This document shows, piece by piece, positions 8,784-16,396 of a stretch of 64,000 nt of DNA. Origin of the DNA: Murinocardiopsis flavida (lineage in GTDB: Bacteria > Actinomycetota > Actinomycetes > Streptosporangiales > Streptosporangiaceae). The stretch lies in assembly GCF_003014485.1 (NCBI RefSeq), contig NZ_PYGA01000001.1, positions 1-64,000 on the forward strand, read 5' to 3'. Under the pieces are notes generated by a model, which ran no database searches, was not told the origin of the DNA, and saw nothing but the letters and a program-made list of their open reading frames with translations. The position numbers were made by a program, and so were the translations under genes. The stretch's first letter is position 1, and the number at the start of each line of letters is the position of its first letter.

Positions 8784-8865
8784 TTGAGATTCCTTTTCCT
8801 CGAAGGTTATATTGTATACATGCAGCTCACATCATTGAAAATCACCAGGAAAACTGGAAAGTTTC

Positions 8866-8886
8866 TGACGAAACCTAATTTCGTCA
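8866..8886. promoter_or_regulatory. Operator for the TetR-type regulator
   Basis: TGACGAAA (8866-8873) and TTTCGTCA (8879-8886) form a perfect 8-bp inverted repeat around CCTAA. A third identical half-site, TGACGAAA, recurs at 8946-8953 at the start of the regulator gene. Placement between pump and regulator genes supports TetR binding and autoregulation. Confidence 0.6.
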
Positions 8887-8901
8887 CGATCGAAATGGCA
8901 A

Positions 8902-8930
8902 TTTACATCACGCGGTCGGGGCGCTAGAAT
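8902..8930 (+). promoter_or_regulatory. Promoter of the TetR-type gene
   Basis: TTTACA (8902-8907) and TAGAAT (8925-8930) are spaced by 17 bp, a good vegetative-type promoter. Transcription should start near 8937, which leaves GTG 8945 almost leaderless but gives ATG 8966 a leader with GGTGAGG. Confidence 0.65.
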
Positions 8931-8944
8931 GACAGCCTGTCAAC

Positions 8945-9916
8945 GTGACGAAACTCGGTGAGGCCATGCGTAGGTGCATGCAGTGCGGCAACCCGCTCCA
9001 CGTCCCGGCCCGTGGACGCAAGCCTCGGTACTGCTCGCGGTCCTGCCAGGCCCGCGCGTACCGGTCGCGCCTGGCCGAACGCGGCGACCGGTCGGCGTCC
9101 CACGAGGCCGACGGCGGCCCGGCCCGCCGCAGCGAAGCCGCCAAGAACGGGGGGTCGTCGACCCCCGCGGAACGGTCCAACACCGGACTCTCGCTGGCGC
9201 AGATCATCCGCACGGCCATCCAGATCGCCGACAACGAAAGCCTGGAGACGATGTCCATGCGGCACGTCGCCAACGTGCTGGGCGTCGGCCCCATGTCCCT
9301 GTACCACTACATCACCGGCAGGGACGAGCTGGTCGACCTGATGGTCGACGCCGTGTTCAACGACGCCGAGCTCCCCCAGCCCACGGGCGAGTGGAAGGCC
9401 GACCTGGCGATGATGGCCCGGTGGGAGTGGGAGCTCCACTCCCGGCACCCCTGGGTGCTCCAGGTCATCGCGACCGTGCAACCGCCGCTGGTGCCCAACC
9501 TGCTCGACCACTTCGAGCGCACCATGTCGGCGCTCGACCCGCTCGGCGTCGACCCGGTCACGGCCCACCTCATCTCGCTCAGCCTCAGCGGACTGGTCCA
9601 GGGCATGTCCCTGCTCAAGCTCAGCGAGCTGCGGACCGAGCGGCACAACCACACCGCGTCGACCAACTGGCGGACCGTCACCGCGCCCGCGGCCCTCAAC
9701 GCCATCGGGGCCGAGCGCTACCCCCGCCTGTCGATGCTCCGCGGGCACCAGGACTCCGCCGGTGACCTGCACGAGGTGTTCACCAACTGCCTGTACAACT
9801 ACCTCGACGGCCTCAGCCTGACCTTCGAGCGCGACGGCCTGCTGCCGCCCTCCGACACGGGGCCCACCGACCTCGGCGCGGGTGAGAAGGTCGGCCGCGG
9901 CCCGGCCGAGGCGTAG
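8945..9916 (+). CDS. TetR-family repressor with an N-terminal zinc-ribbon-like segment
   Basis: As drawn from GTG 8945 it is 323 aa. Residues about 11-40 hold CMQCG...CSRSCQ, four cysteines spaced like a small zinc ribbon, before a linker. The TetR helix-turn-helix follows at about 85-130 (MRHVANVLGVGPMSLYHYI), then a ligand-binding domain of the TetR C-terminal type. The start is uncertain: ATG 8966 keeps the whole ribbon and has a ribosome site, whereas GTG 8945 has none but lies close to the predicted transcript start. Divergent position next to a drug exporter points to an export regulator, perhaps sensing the product. Confidence 0.85.
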   Translation: MTKLGEAMRRCMQCGNPLHVPARGRKPRYCSRSCQARAYRSRLAERGDRSASHEADGGPARRSEAAKNGGSSTPAERSNTGLSLAQIIRTAIQIADNESLETMSMRHVANVLGVGPMSLYHYITGRDELVDLMVDAVFNDAELPQPTGEWKADLAMMARWEWELHSRHPWVLQVIATVQPPLVPNLLDHFERTMSALDPLGVDPVTAHLISLSLSGLVQGMSLLKLSELRTERHNHTASTNWRTVTAPAALNAIGAERYPRLSMLRGHQDSAGDLHEVFTNCLYNYLDGLSLTFERDGLLPPSDTGPTDLGAGEKVGRGPAEA

Positions 9917-9927
9917 CGCCGCCCCGG

Positions 9928-9955
9928 CCGCCGCCCGCCCCGGGGCGGGCGGCGG
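9928..9955. terminator. Bidirectional terminator, perfect 14-bp inverted repeat
   Basis: The arms 9928-9941 and 9942-9955 are exact reverse complements between the convergent regulator and acylase genes. Confidence 0.85.
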
Positions 9956-9962
9956 TCGGGGC

Positions 9963-12305
9963 TCAGTCGCGCGGACGCAGCAGCAGCACGTGGTCCGCGT
10001 TGCGCATGACCTCCGAACGCGAGTAGAGGAGGGGGAAGAACTCGCCCTCCTGCCAGGGGCCGACCTGGTCGCGGTAGAACGGGCTGCGGGGGTCGCCGGA
10101 CTGCCCCGGGGCGTTCATGGCCCGCGACGCGTCCCAGTCGCCCACATCGAGCGCCATCATGAACGACGCGGCGGACCCTTGGGTGAAGTCGGCGGGGTTG
10201 TAGTTGGAGGCGTGGACGGTATCGCCGGACCCGCCCGCCGAGAACGACTCCACCGACCCGTACGCGGCATGTCTGAACTCGCCCTTGTGCAGATCGCCCC
10301 AGCGCCATTGCGCCGGGTCGGGGCCGAGCCGCTCCGCGACGTCCTTGTACGCGGCGGCGAGCGACTCGGTGAGGATGCGGTCCCTGGTCGCCTCGGGGTT
10401 TCGGCCCGCCCATGATTCCGGTGCCTCCATGGCCGCCACCACCGTCTTCGTGTGCAGCGTGGAGGGGACCAAGGACGCCAGGGAGGGCGCGGCCTCGCGG
10501 TAGTAGGCCGGGCCGAGGTGGCGCATCAGCCATGTCTCGTAGAGGGCCGCTCCGGCGGAGTCGGCGGACACCCGGGAGTCCCAGTCCGCGAGGAGTTCCA
10601 GCGCCTCGGCGGTGTCGCCCTTCCCTTCGAGCCCGTCGAGGAGGGGCTTCAGCTGCACGGCGCTCAGGCTCAACTCGTCGTACTGCAAGGCCACGGAGTC
10701 GGCGATCGTCGCCGAGCCGTCCGCGGCGAGCTTGTCGGTGATGCGCTCTTGGCGGTAGTCGGACGGCCATTCGAAGCCCACGTCCTCGGGGTAGCCCTCC
10801 GGCAGGTTGAACTCGTTGGCGGTGGCGAAGAAGCCCTGGTCGGGGTTGCGGACCGACGGCAGTTCTCCGCCGTCGAGGGTGCCGTCCCACTCGTAGCCGC
10901 CGTCGCCCGGCACGGGCATCAGCCCGTCGTAGCCCTTCCGGTCGGGCACCACCGCGCCGGCCACCCAGCCGATGTCGCCGCCGGTGTCGGCGTAGCTGAA
11001 GTTCAGCGGAGGGCCGCCCCACCCACTGACCGCGTCGCGGAACTCCCCGAAGTCGGTGGCCTCCATGAGTTCCAGGCCGCCGAAGTACGCGGCGGTCCCA
11101 GGCTCGGACCAGGTGCTGCGGACCGCGAAGGCCATGTCCCCGTCCGTTGCGATGATCGGGCCGTGCCGGGTGAACCGGAGGTCCACCTTCCTGGTCCCGC
11201 CGCCCGCGACGGGGATCTTCTCGGAGACCGTCGTGACCTCCTCCCAGCCGTCGCCGTACCGGTACCGGTTCGGGTCGTCGGGGTGCATCTCGTAGACGTA
11301 CAGGTCCTTCTGGTCGGCGGCGAAGATGGTGATCCCGAACGCCGAGGTCCCGTTGTGTCCCATGGAGACCCCGGGGAGGGACGGCTCGCCGGCCCCGATG
11401 ACGTCCATGCCGGGGGCCGAAAGGTGCGCCATGTAGCGCAGCGAGGGAGCGGTCACCGCCCGGTGGGGGTCGCCGGCGAGGATCGGGCGGCCCGTGGCCG
11501 TCCGCTCCGGGGCGATGACCCAGCTGTTGCTGCCCCCGGCAGCGGGATCCGGACGCGGCTCGGCGGCCGGTTTCGGGCCCGACAGGTCGACCCCCGCGGT
11601 GGCGAGGTGGTAGTCGGCGAGCACGTCGTCCGGAACGGCGCAGGGATCCAGTCCGTCGGGCACCGAGCTCGCGTGCTCGGGCTGGAGGGCGAGCACCTTG
11701 TCGAAACCGCCGACGTCACCGCGGCACGCAGCGAACGAGCGCGCCACCTCGGTCTCGACGTTGAGGCTGATGCTGTTGCTCCTGATGCGGACGACGTCCT
11801 CGGGCTTCCACCGGGAGGGCAGGTAGTCGAACTTCTCGAACTCCGGGGGGAGCCGCTCGGGGTGGTCTTCGAGCCAGTCGATGTAGGCGTTGATCCCCGA
11901 TGTGAAGCGCTCGGCGTGGTCGCGGGCGCCCGGCCCGTAGCTCGCCCATTCCGCCGCCATGTCTCCGCGGTACAGGAACAGCCGGTTCGCGCGGTCCTGT
12001 TCGACGAAGTCGGGACCGAAGGACTCGGAGAGGAGGCCGAGGCCGCGCTTGCGCTGGAGGTCGATCTGGAAGAGGCGGTCGCGGGCCGCGTTCATGCCCT
12101 GCGCGAAGAAGGCGTCGCGCTTGCTCTGCGCGTATATGTGGGGGACACCCCAGTCGTCGACGACGATCCGTGCCGACTCCGCCAGCCCTTTCAGGGGGAT
12201 GACCTCGGGGCGCGCCTGCGTCCCTGCGGCGGGCGCCGCCATGGTCGGGAGCAGCAGCGCAATGCCTGCCGCCACCGCTGAGACGGTCTTCAACCTGCGT
12301 CGCAT
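9963..12305 (-). CDS. Secreted penicillin-acylase-family Ntn hydrolase
   Basis: A 780-aa precursor of the penicillin G/cephalosporin/AHL acylase family, which hydrolyses N-acyl amides. Residues 1-31 are a Sec signal peptide (RRR, hydrophobic core, Ala-rich cleavage region). The alpha chain runs to about 258; Ser259 in GGSNSW is the expected nucleophile freed by self-cleavage, followed by the beta chain with the HGPI motif. The start is the ATG preceded by GAGGT; frames further upstream lack signal-like sequence. The hydrolase gene lies 85 bp upstream on the same strand. In a biosynthetic cluster it could remove an acyl protecting group outside the cell or act in resistance; this is inference, the substrate is unknown. 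Confidence 0.9.
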   Translation of the reverse strand: MRRRLKTVSAVAAGIALLLPTMAAPAAGTQARPEVIPLKGLAESARIVVDDWGVPHIYAQSKRDAFFAQGMNAARDRLFQIDLQRKRGLGLLSESFGPDFVEQDRANRLFLYRGDMAAEWASYGPGARDHAERFTSGINAYIDWLEDHPERLPPEFEKFDYLPSRWKPEDVVRIRSNSISLNVETEVARSFAACRGDVGGFDKVLALQPEHASSVPDGLDPCAVPDDVLADYHLATAGVDLSGPKPAAEPRPDPAAGGSNSWVIAPERTATGRPILAGDPHRAVTAPSLRYMAHLSAPGMDVIGAGEPSLPGVSMGHNGTSAFGITIFAADQKDLYVYEMHPDDPNRYRYGDGWEEVTTVSEKIPVAGGGTRKVDLRFTRHGPIIATDGDMAFAVRSTWSEPGTAAYFGGLELMEATDFGEFRDAVSGWGGPPLNFSYADTGGDIGWVAGAVVPDRKGYDGLMPVPGDGGYEWDGTLDGGELPSVRNPDQGFFATANEFNLPEGYPEDVGFEWPSDYRQERITDKLAADGSATIADSVALQYDELSLSAVQLKPLLDGLEGKGDTAEALELLADWDSRVSADSAGAALYETWLMRHLGPAYYREAAPSLASLVPSTLHTKTVVAAMEAPESWAGRNPEATRDRILTESLAAAYKDVAERLGPDPAQWRWGDLHKGEFRHAAYGSVESFSAGGSGDTVHASNYNPADFTQGSAASFMMALDVGDWDASRAMNAPGQSGDPRSPFYRDQVGPWQEGEFFPLLYSRSEVMRNADHVLLLRPRD

Positions 12306-12390
12306 TCCGGTCACCTCAGGTCGTGGCTTCGGGCATCGATGATGGCGGCCGGGGCGCCCGGCACCTGGCGGGCGCCCCGGCCGGAACGGC

Positions 12391-13356
12391 CTACTTCGGG
12401 CGCAGCCCCCACTGGAGCATGGCGACGACGTCCTCGCGCATCCTCCGGCAGACGGCGGCGTCGGCCAGGAGCATGGCGCCGTGGAAGACCCCGCTGTACA
12501 GCCGCAGGTCCGTGGGGACCCCCGCCTGGGCGAGGCGCTGGGCGTAGCGGATGGTCTCGTCGCGGAGCGGGTCGAACTCGCCGACGATGACCCCGGCCGG
12601 CGGGAGGCCGGAGAGGTCGCTCGCGCGCGCGGGGGCGGCATGCGGTGAGACGGCGTCGGATCCCGGCTCCGCCGTTGCGCCGAGGTAGTACGTCCACATC
12701 CTCGCGTTGTTCCGGGAGTTCCATCCGGGCGTATCGGAGTACTGCGTCATCGACGGTGTCGTCATCCGGTCGTCGAGGACCGGGGCGTCGAGGAATTGGA
12801 ACCGCACCCTCGGGCCGCCGCGGTCGCGCGCGGCCAGTGCGGCGGACGCCGCCAGGTTCCCGCCGGCGCTGTCGCCGGCCACCGCGATCCGGTCGGGGTC
12901 GACGGCGAGTTCCTCGGCATTGGCCGCCACCCACTGGAGCACCGCGTAGACGTCCTCCAGGGCGTCGGGGAACGGGCTCGCCGGCGACAGCCGGTAGTCG
13001 ACGGAGACGACCAGGGCGCCGATCCGGTCGGCGAACTCGGTGCACCGCGCGTCGAACGCCTCCAGCTCGCCGGAGACGAACGCACCGCCGTGCATGTACA
13101 CGATCGCGGGCGCCCCGAGGTCGGCGCCCGACCGCGAATAGACCCGGACGCGGACCGCGGGGGCGCCCTGCGGCCCCTGGATCTCCCGCTCGGATATGTC
13201 GACGGGGTTCTCCGGCTCGTACCGGGGCAGTCCCGCCAAGATCTGCTGCTGCTGGTCGGGGTCGATTTGCAGCGTTCCCTCGACGATCTCAGATATGTCG
13301 AAGTCTGGAATCCAGTCCAGCACGGGAATCAATTCGGGATCGATATTGTAGCGCAT
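12391..13356 (-). CDS. Alpha/beta hydrolase, hormone-sensitive-lipase family
   Basis: A 321-aa cytoplasmic esterase/lipase-type enzyme. The oxyanion motif HGGAF is at 89-93, nucleophile Ser163 in GDSAGG, acid Asp262 in EFDPLRD and His292 in VFHGA, so the catalytic triad is complete. No signal peptide. It is the first gene of a minus-strand pair with the acylase, which suggests that they act on related substrates such as ester- or amide-masked intermediates. It is transcribed divergently from the second epimerase gene. Confidence 0.9.
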   Translation of the reverse strand: MRYNIDPELIPVLDWIPDFDISEIVEGTLQIDPDQQQQILAGLPRYEPENPVDISEREIQGPQGAPAVRVRVYSRSGADLGAPAIVYMHGGAFVSGELEAFDARCTEFADRIGALVVSVDYRLSPASPFPDALEDVYAVLQWVAANAEELAVDPDRIAVAGDSAGGNLAASAALAARDRGGPRVRFQFLDAPVLDDRMTTPSMTQYSDTPGWNSRNNARMWTYYLGATAEPGSDAVSPHAAPARASDLSGLPPAGVIVGEFDPLRDETIRYAQRLAQAGVPTDLRLYSGVFHGAMLLADAAVCRRMREDVVAMLQWGLRPK

Positions 13357-13608
13357 TGCGAAAACCTATCCCACGGACCATGCAAAAACATATCCGCTAG
13401 CCGACCCCAAGTCGACCCCTCAATCCACCGCCCGGCCCCCTAATTCTCACCGGCGCCTGGCCCCACCACTAATGTGCACCGTACTGTCCTCCAGAGCAAC
13501 ACCCACAAGAGGAACGGCTCCGCGGCGAACCGACCTGCACCTGCGTCCGACTCAATTCCCTTTCGAGACGGGGCGACCGTCTTCGATTCTGCAATATAGT
13601 CCAGCGAA

Positions 13609-13637
13609 TTGAACCCGACTGCAATTCTCAGCGCAAT
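13609..13637 (+). promoter_or_regulatory. Possible promoter of the epimerase/aminotransferase operon
   Basis: TTGAAC (13609-13614) and CGCAAT (13632-13637) are 17 bp apart, 67 bp before the start at 13705. The 348-bp divergent spacer 13357-13704 is AT-richer than its surroundings and holds no gene that I can support. Confidence 0.35.
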
Positions 13638-13704
13638 ACCGGCCCGACTCGGCCGGCGCACCGACCCGGCACACATCAGATCGCATGAGAATGGGAGTAA
13701 TCGA

Positions 13705-14337
13705 ATGCCTCAGCAGATCTCTGAGATCGAGGAGCTGGCGGTCTCGGGAACGTACCTGTTGAAACCGCGCCTGTTCCCCGATGACCGCGGCATGTTCCTG
13801 GTGCCTTTCACTCAACCGGAGTTCAAGGCGGCCACCGGGCGTCCCCTTGAGATCGCCCAGGTGAATACCTCGCTCACCCGGCGCGGGGTGATCCGCGGGC
13901 TGCACGTGGTCAGCCTCCCCGGGCAGGGGAGGTATTTCAACTGCGCGCACGGGGCGATCCAGCACATCGTTGTGGACACGCGCGTCGGGTCGCCCACCTT
14001 CGGCCGGTACACCTCGGTGGAGCTGAGCGCGGAGAACAGGTTCGCCCTCTTCGTGTCGGAGGGTCTCGCCGCGGGATTCACCTCGATCACCGACGACGCC
14101 ACCGTCTGGTACATGTGCACCAGCCTCTACGAGCCGAACGACACGGTGATCATCAACCCGATGGACGGCGATCTCGACCTTCCCTGGCCGGGCGACGACT
14201 TCGTCCTCTCGGACCAGGACCGGACCGCGCCGACCCTGAAGGAGGCGGCGGAGCTGGAACTCCTGCCGTCCTACGCCGACTGCCGGGCGCGTTACGCCGA
14301 GCTCGGCGGGGACCGCACCTCCGCCGTCCGGTCCTGA
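13705..14337 (+). CDS. Second RmlC-type dTDP-sugar epimerase
   Basis: A 210-aa cupin epimerase with catalytic-type His in GVIRGLHV, the VDTRVGSPTFGRY strand and LPWPGDD near the end. Unlike the first epimerase, the usual AHGF segment reads LAAGF, so a conserved His of that loop is replaced by Ala. That may mean restricted regiochemistry (C3 only or C5 only). ATG 13705 has GGGAG 7 bases upstream. The aminotransferase gene follows after 65 bp on the same strand, forming a sugar operon separate from rmlB. Confidence 0.85.
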   Translation: MPQQISEIEELAVSGTYLLKPRLFPDDRGMFLVPFTQPEFKAATGRPLEIAQVNTSLTRRGVIRGLHVVSLPGQGRYFNCAHGAIQHIVVDTRVGSPTFGRYTSVELSAENRFALFVSEGLAAGFTSITDDATVWYMCTSLYEPNDTVIINPMDGDLDLPWPGDDFVLSDQDRTAPTLKEAAELELLPSYADCRARYAELGGDRTSAVRS

Positions 14338-14402
14338 CGCCCGCCGCACCCGAAGGAAGAAGCAGGACTCGCCGCATACCCCGCCCGAAGAGGAGCCGCG
14401 TT

Positions 14403-15524
14403 GTGATCCCACTGTTCAAGGTCAATATGTCGGAGCAGGCCCCCGCCGCTGTCGCCGAGGTTCTCGCCAGCGGGCAGATCGGGCAGGGCCCCAAGGTGGT
14501 GGAGTTCGAGGAGCGGTTGGCCGAGCGCCTCGGCAGCCACCGGGTGGCCACCGTCAACAGTGCGACGTCCGGGCTGCACCTGGCACTGCACATGGTCGAC
14601 ACCGCCGACGGCCGCGGTCCCGACCCGGACGCCGAGGTGCTGACGACTCCGCTGACCATGGAGGCCACCAACTGGACGATTCTGGCCAACCGGCTGCGGA
14701 TCAGGTGGGTCGACACCGACCCCGGCACGCTCAACATGGACCTGGACGACCTCGCCCGCAAGATCGGGCCCAAGACCCGGGCGATCGTGGTCGTCCACCT
14801 CTTCGGCTACCCCATCGACTACGAGCGCCTGGACAAGGTCCTGGACGACGCCGAGGCGTCGCACGGATTCCGGCCGGTCGTGATCGAGGACTGCGCGCAC
14901 GCCTGGGGCGCGACCTACCGCGGCACGCCGGTCGGCACCCGCGGGAACATCGCCGTTTTCAGCTTCCAGGCCGTCAAGCACCTGGTGTGCGGCGACGGGG
15001 GCGCGCTCGTGCTGCCGGACGACGCCCTGCTCCAGCGCGCCCGGTTGCTGCGCTGGTTCGGGATCGAACGGGAGGCCCGCCTGGCGAAGCCGCCGGACGT
15101 CGCCGAGTGGGGCTTCAAGTTCCACCTGACCGACATCAACGCCGCGATGGGCCTCGCGAACCTCGACGAGGCCGACGCCGCAGTCGCCGCGTGCCGGGCC
15201 AACGCGGCGTTCTACGACCGGGAACTGAGCGGCCTGGAGCGGGTGGAACTCACCGACCGCTCCCCTGACCACGTCTCGTCCTACTGGGCGTACCCGCTGC
15301 TCGTGGCGGACCGGCCGGCCTTCATCCGGCACATGACCGACGCGGGGGTCATGACCAGTGTGGTGCACCGGCGCAACGACCTGCATTCGTGTGTGAGCGA
15401 GTTCACCGCGCCTCTGCCGGGCCTGGACGCGGTGGCCGAGCGGCTGGTCTGCCTGCCCGTGGGGCCATGGGTGACCGAAGCCCAGCGGGAACAGATCGTG
15501 ACCGCCGTGCGGGCACCCTGGTAA
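14403..15524 (+). CDS. PLP-dependent sugar aminotransferase, DegT/DnrJ/EryC1 family
   Basis: A 373-aa aminotransferase that installs an amino group on a keto sugar nucleotide. Lys192 in FQAVKHL is the predicted PLP lysine, followed by CGDGGALV; VIEDCAHAWGA holds the Asp that contacts the pyridine nitrogen. Start at GTG 14403 with AGGAG (14391-14395) upstream. With 4,6-dehydratase and epimerases present but no 3,4-ketoisomerase or 2,3-dehydratase in view, amination at C4 of a 4-keto-6-deoxyhexose is the simplest reading; a 3-amino sugar would need genes outside the window. Confidence 0.88.
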   Translation: MIPLFKVNMSEQAPAAVAEVLASGQIGQGPKVVEFEERLAERLGSHRVATVNSATSGLHLALHMVDTADGRGPDPDAEVLTTPLTMEATNWTILANRLRIRWVDTDPGTLNMDLDDLARKIGPKTRAIVVVHLFGYPIDYERLDKVLDDAEASHGFRPVVIEDCAHAWGATYRGTPVGTRGNIAVFSFQAVKHLVCGDGGALVLPDDALLQRARLLRWFGIEREARLAKPPDVAEWGFKFHLTDINAAMGLANLDEADAAVAACRANAAFYDRELSGLERVELTDRSPDHVSSYWAYPLLVADRPAFIRHMTDAGVMTSVVHRRNDLHSCVSEFTAPLPGLDAVAERLVCLPVGPWVTEAQREQIVTAVRAPW

Positions 15525-15543
15525 CTCGGCTTCCGAACGGTTC

Positions 15544-15577
15544 GGCGGGGATCTGCCACGCGTGGCGGGTCCCCGCC
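15544..15577 (+). terminator. Hairpin terminator behind the aminotransferase gene
   Basis: GGCGGGGA (15544-15551) pairs with TCCCCGCC (15570-15577); inside lies the palindrome GCCACGCGTGGC, giving a two-part stem 20 bp after the stop. Confidence 0.75.
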
Positions 15578-16396
15578 TTCGTGTACCGGGCATCGGGGCG
15601 TGATCGCGGCCCGGTGGTTCTCGCCGGGACGATTCAGCCACTCATCGTGCTCATTCGACTACGTTTTCGGTAGAACACTCCCCTGTTTTCGCCCATGGGC
15701 CGGCCGCCGACTCGGCTATCAGGGGATTCTTTTGCGTCCGAGGGTCTTCGGCGGATGCGGCAACGCGCCGCACCAAGGGCTCTCATAATGCGTCGAGTGA
15801 CGAATTCCGTGAGGAATAGTGTGACATTTCAACGGGAAGTCGGCGCCTCGTTCGACGAATGGACACCGGCTGACCTCCCCCGATACCCGCGGCCGCCACC
15901 GCGGGGATGACCGAAACGCGAGGCGTGGGCAAACGTCGCATGATTCCCTGAAACTTTCTTACGTCGCGAGTGACGATCCGACCCAAGACAGCATATAATC
16001 GGTCAGAAATTGCCGGCCCCGCAACTTGCTGGCCAGCCCTGGCCGCCTGCACATCGGCCCCTTGCTGCCCATGGACCAGGTAGCTAATATTACCGACAGT
16101 TATAATTCATGCTGCCTGCCCATTCCCGTCCCCGCAGAAATCCGTCCAACTCCTTTTCAGTCGTGCCTGGAAAAAACATTCGACGCATAGGCAAAAATCC
16201 CCCGCCAGTCGATATTTCCAAACTCAAGGAGAGCGTTGATCCGACAGTTCCACGGGAAATTAAATCGTCAATTCAGCAGTCGCAGTAGTGCGGTTCCCAG
16301 TGATTCGGAAAAACCAACCCCCAGTGCACACCTGCGCTGAAACGCTAGAAAGCCGCATTAACATGGACCTTTCGCATCAACGAGGGAGTCTCAACC
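15578..16396. other. 819-bp spacer before the LAL regulator gene
   Basis: No convincing gene. A 40-codon frame at 15788-15910 has only a weak AGGG upstream and no recognisable product. The right half (about 15940-16380) is clearly AT-richer than the window, as expected for the long control region of a pathway regulator. Confidence 0.6.

Noticed and set aside
12306-12641. Upstream extension of the acylase frame by 112 codons
   Set aside because: It overlaps the hydrolase gene in another frame; the chosen ATG gives an intact signal peptide and a good ribosome site.
15788-15910. A 40-codon plus-strand frame in the spacer before the LAL gene
   Set aside because: Weak ribosome site, no coupling to a neighbour, Pro-rich end that looks like chance.
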